NCBI GenBank assembly: GCA_903879875.1
Contig: CAIRNC010000454.1
Span: 1-6,094, forward strand
Length of the DNA: 6,094 bases
Direction: 5' to 3'
Origin: an uncultured Bacteroidota bacterium
GTDB taxonomy: Bacteria > Bacteroidota > Bacteroidia > Flavobacteriales > Flavobacteriaceae
Part shown: piece by piece, positions 4,904 through 6,094 of the stretch
Layout: each line of letters starts with the position of its first letter
Numbering within the stretch: the stretch's first letter is position 1
Notes under the pieces: model-generated
The model's database searches: none
What the model was told of the DNA's origin: nothing
The model's input: the letters and a program-made list of their open reading frames with translations, nothing else
Program-made: the position numbers and the translations under genes

Positions 4904-6070
4904 CTATATTTTTATTAGTTTTTGGATAAAACTACCTTTGTTGGTAGTGAAATTCATTAAATAAGTCCCTGTTTCAAATTTTGTTACATTAATTTGAATT
5001 GGGTAGATAGCATTGCAATTTGGGACTTTTTGAACTAATTGCCCTAACATATTGTAAATTGAAATGGAACTAATTTGAATGTCATTTTTTAAATTAACGG
5101 TTAATTCGGTTTTTACGGGATTCGGATAAAAACTCAAATAATCATTGAATTTAAAATCTGTTGTTGCTTGTGGGTTTATTGTTAGCACCGTTTCACAATT
5201 TGTCCCAGTGTATACAATTACATTTCCAGAGTTATTATAACTTGTTAAAGACAAATTGTTTTGTTCCCCATTATCAAGACAAATTCCTGTTAATAATGGT
5301 AAATTTTCAAATCTAAATGCGAAAAATAACATGTCTGGGTCGCTATAGGATATTATATTGTTTTTTACATTTATATAGGTAATATTTGGGCTATCATTAC
5401 ACCAAAGTTGCTGAACCCCCGTTTGACTACAATCTATAGTTTGAAGAAGTGTATTAACAATATGAAGCTGACTTAAAGTAGTTAATCCATTTATATTGAG
5501 ATTTGTTAATGGATTGTTGCTTAATTCTAGTCTTTGAATAGCAGTAAGTGGTTGAACATCTATTGTACTAAATGAATTATTAACGGCTTCTAAATAACGT
5601 AATCCGCTTAAACCTGCTAAGTTTAAAGTATTTAATGGATTTTCACTACAAATAACTTCTTGTAAACTTGCAATATTAGCAATATTTAAACTAGTTAGTT
5701 GCGAATTATTACAAACTAAAAGGCGCAAATTTTGTAGCGAACTAACGTCCAAACTGCCTAAATTATTGTAATTGCAATAATATTTTTTTAGATTTGATAA
5801 GGGAGTTGTGTTTATTGATGTCAGCAAATTAGAAGTACAAGTAAATTCTTCAAGACTAACTAATGTTGAAGTATCTATTGTACTAATTTGATTACTATTA
5901 CAGGCAAATTTCTTCAATGCTATTAAGCCTGTTGTGGCAATAGTTGTTATTTGATTATTGCTACAATCTAATTCTTCCAAATGATTTAATCCAGTAAGAT
6001 TTAATGAAGTGATATGGTTATTCCAACATTTCAATACTTTTAAATTCGTAAAATTTGGAGTAATGGACAA
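4904..6070 (-). CDS. Leucine-rich-repeat surface protein with T9SS type A sorting domain, N-terminus missing or frame broken
   Basis: The 388 visible residues begin at a TTG (6068-6070), which is almost certainly not the true start. There is no signal peptide, although T9SS cargo must first cross the inner membrane by Sec, and the sequence begins inside a repeat. About eleven leucine-rich repeats cover residues 8-235. Each of the first seven carries a cysteine in an 'LxCxxN'-type strand, at 15, 36, 57, 78, 99, 120 and 141, an exact 21-residue period. The cysteine is then lost (A162, L183, I204) and returns at C224. A linker (240-305) contains the pair C264 and C292. Residues 311-388 are a T9SS type A domain: YLSFYPNPVKTELTV, then ISIYNMLGQLVQ, GTYLMNF and the terminal KLIKI. 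The protein is therefore probably secreted and attached to the cell surface, with adhesion or protein binding as the likely job. Upstream, TAA at 6086-6088 sits at an A8 run (6080-6087), indicating a frameshift, a pseudogene or a sequence error. Confidence 0.88.
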   Translation of the reverse strand: MSITPNFTNLKVLKCWNNHITSLNLTGLNHLEELDCSNNQITTIATTGLIALKKFACNSNQISTIDTSTLVSLEEFTCTSNLLTSINTTPLSNLKKYYCNYNNLGSLDVSSLQNLRLLVCNNSQLTSLNIANIASLQEVICSENPLNTLNLAGLSGLRYLEAVNNSFSTIDVQPLTAIQRLELSNNPLTNLNINGLTTLSQLHIVNTLLQTIDCSQTGVQQLWCNDSPNITYINVKNNIISYSDPDMLFFAFRFENLPLLTGICLDNGEQNNLSLTSYNNSGNVIVYTGTNCETVLTINPQATTDFKFNDYLSFYPNPVKTELTVNLKNDIQISSISIYNMLGQLVQKVPNCNAIYPIQINVTKFETGTYLMNFTTNKGSFIQKLIKI

Positions 6071-6094
6071 AATTAATGCTTTTTTTTAGACCAT

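Overview
The window looks like chromosome from a member of the Flavobacteriaceae (Bacteroidota), most probably Flavobacterium or a close relative. The base composition is very AT-rich and Shine-Dalgarno sequences are weak or absent. A TANNTTTG-type promoter element is visible, and there are a C-terminal 'type A' sorting domain of the type IX secretion system (T9SS), a head-GIN (DUF2807) lipoprotein and a flavobacterial-type PspC protein. The genus is inferred from style, not from a marker gene.

Layout. (1) Positions 1-1089 hold no intact gene. They are AT-rich, decayed, hairpin-rich DNA with one short open remnant (841-972), and end with a perfect 12-bp tandem repeat carrying GTACACG. (2) Positions 1090-1131 match the 3' part of a tRNA with a CAT anticodon, from the anticodon loop to the discriminator base, with no 5' half. 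This is what an integrated element leaves when it has recombined into the 3' end of a tRNA gene. A strong hairpin terminator (1148-1183) follows, then a second pair of 12-bp-spaced GTACACG repeats (1213-1236). I read 1-1240 as an att junction of an integrative element or its remnant. (3) Positions 1394-4793 are a compact plus-strand gene cluster: a small DUF4870-type membrane protein, a PadR-family repressor, a 576-residue PspC-domain membrane protein and a head-GIN lipoprotein, closed by a bidirectional terminator (4802-4837). The last three genes are separated by only 5 and 6 nt. (4) On the minus strand, 4904-6070 encodes most of a leucine-rich-repeat surface protein with a T9SS sorting domain. 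Its N-terminus is not in the window, and the frame is broken at an A8 run close to the window edge.

How the genes may work together. The PadR-PspC-GIN trio looks like one regulated envelope module. PadR is the likely ligand- or signal-responsive repressor. The PspC-like protein would sit in the inner membrane with a large extracytoplasmic domain. The GIN protein is a lipid-anchored beta-helix. The DUF4870 protein, 62 nt upstream, probably shares the promoter. A role in envelope stress is inferred from the PspC family, not shown by the sequence. The LRR protein is convergently transcribed and looks functionally separate.

The most unusual signal is the att-like region. GTACACG repeats of the same 12-bp period lie on both sides of the tRNA fragment, whereas a simple attL or attR would be expected to carry integrase arm sites on one side only.
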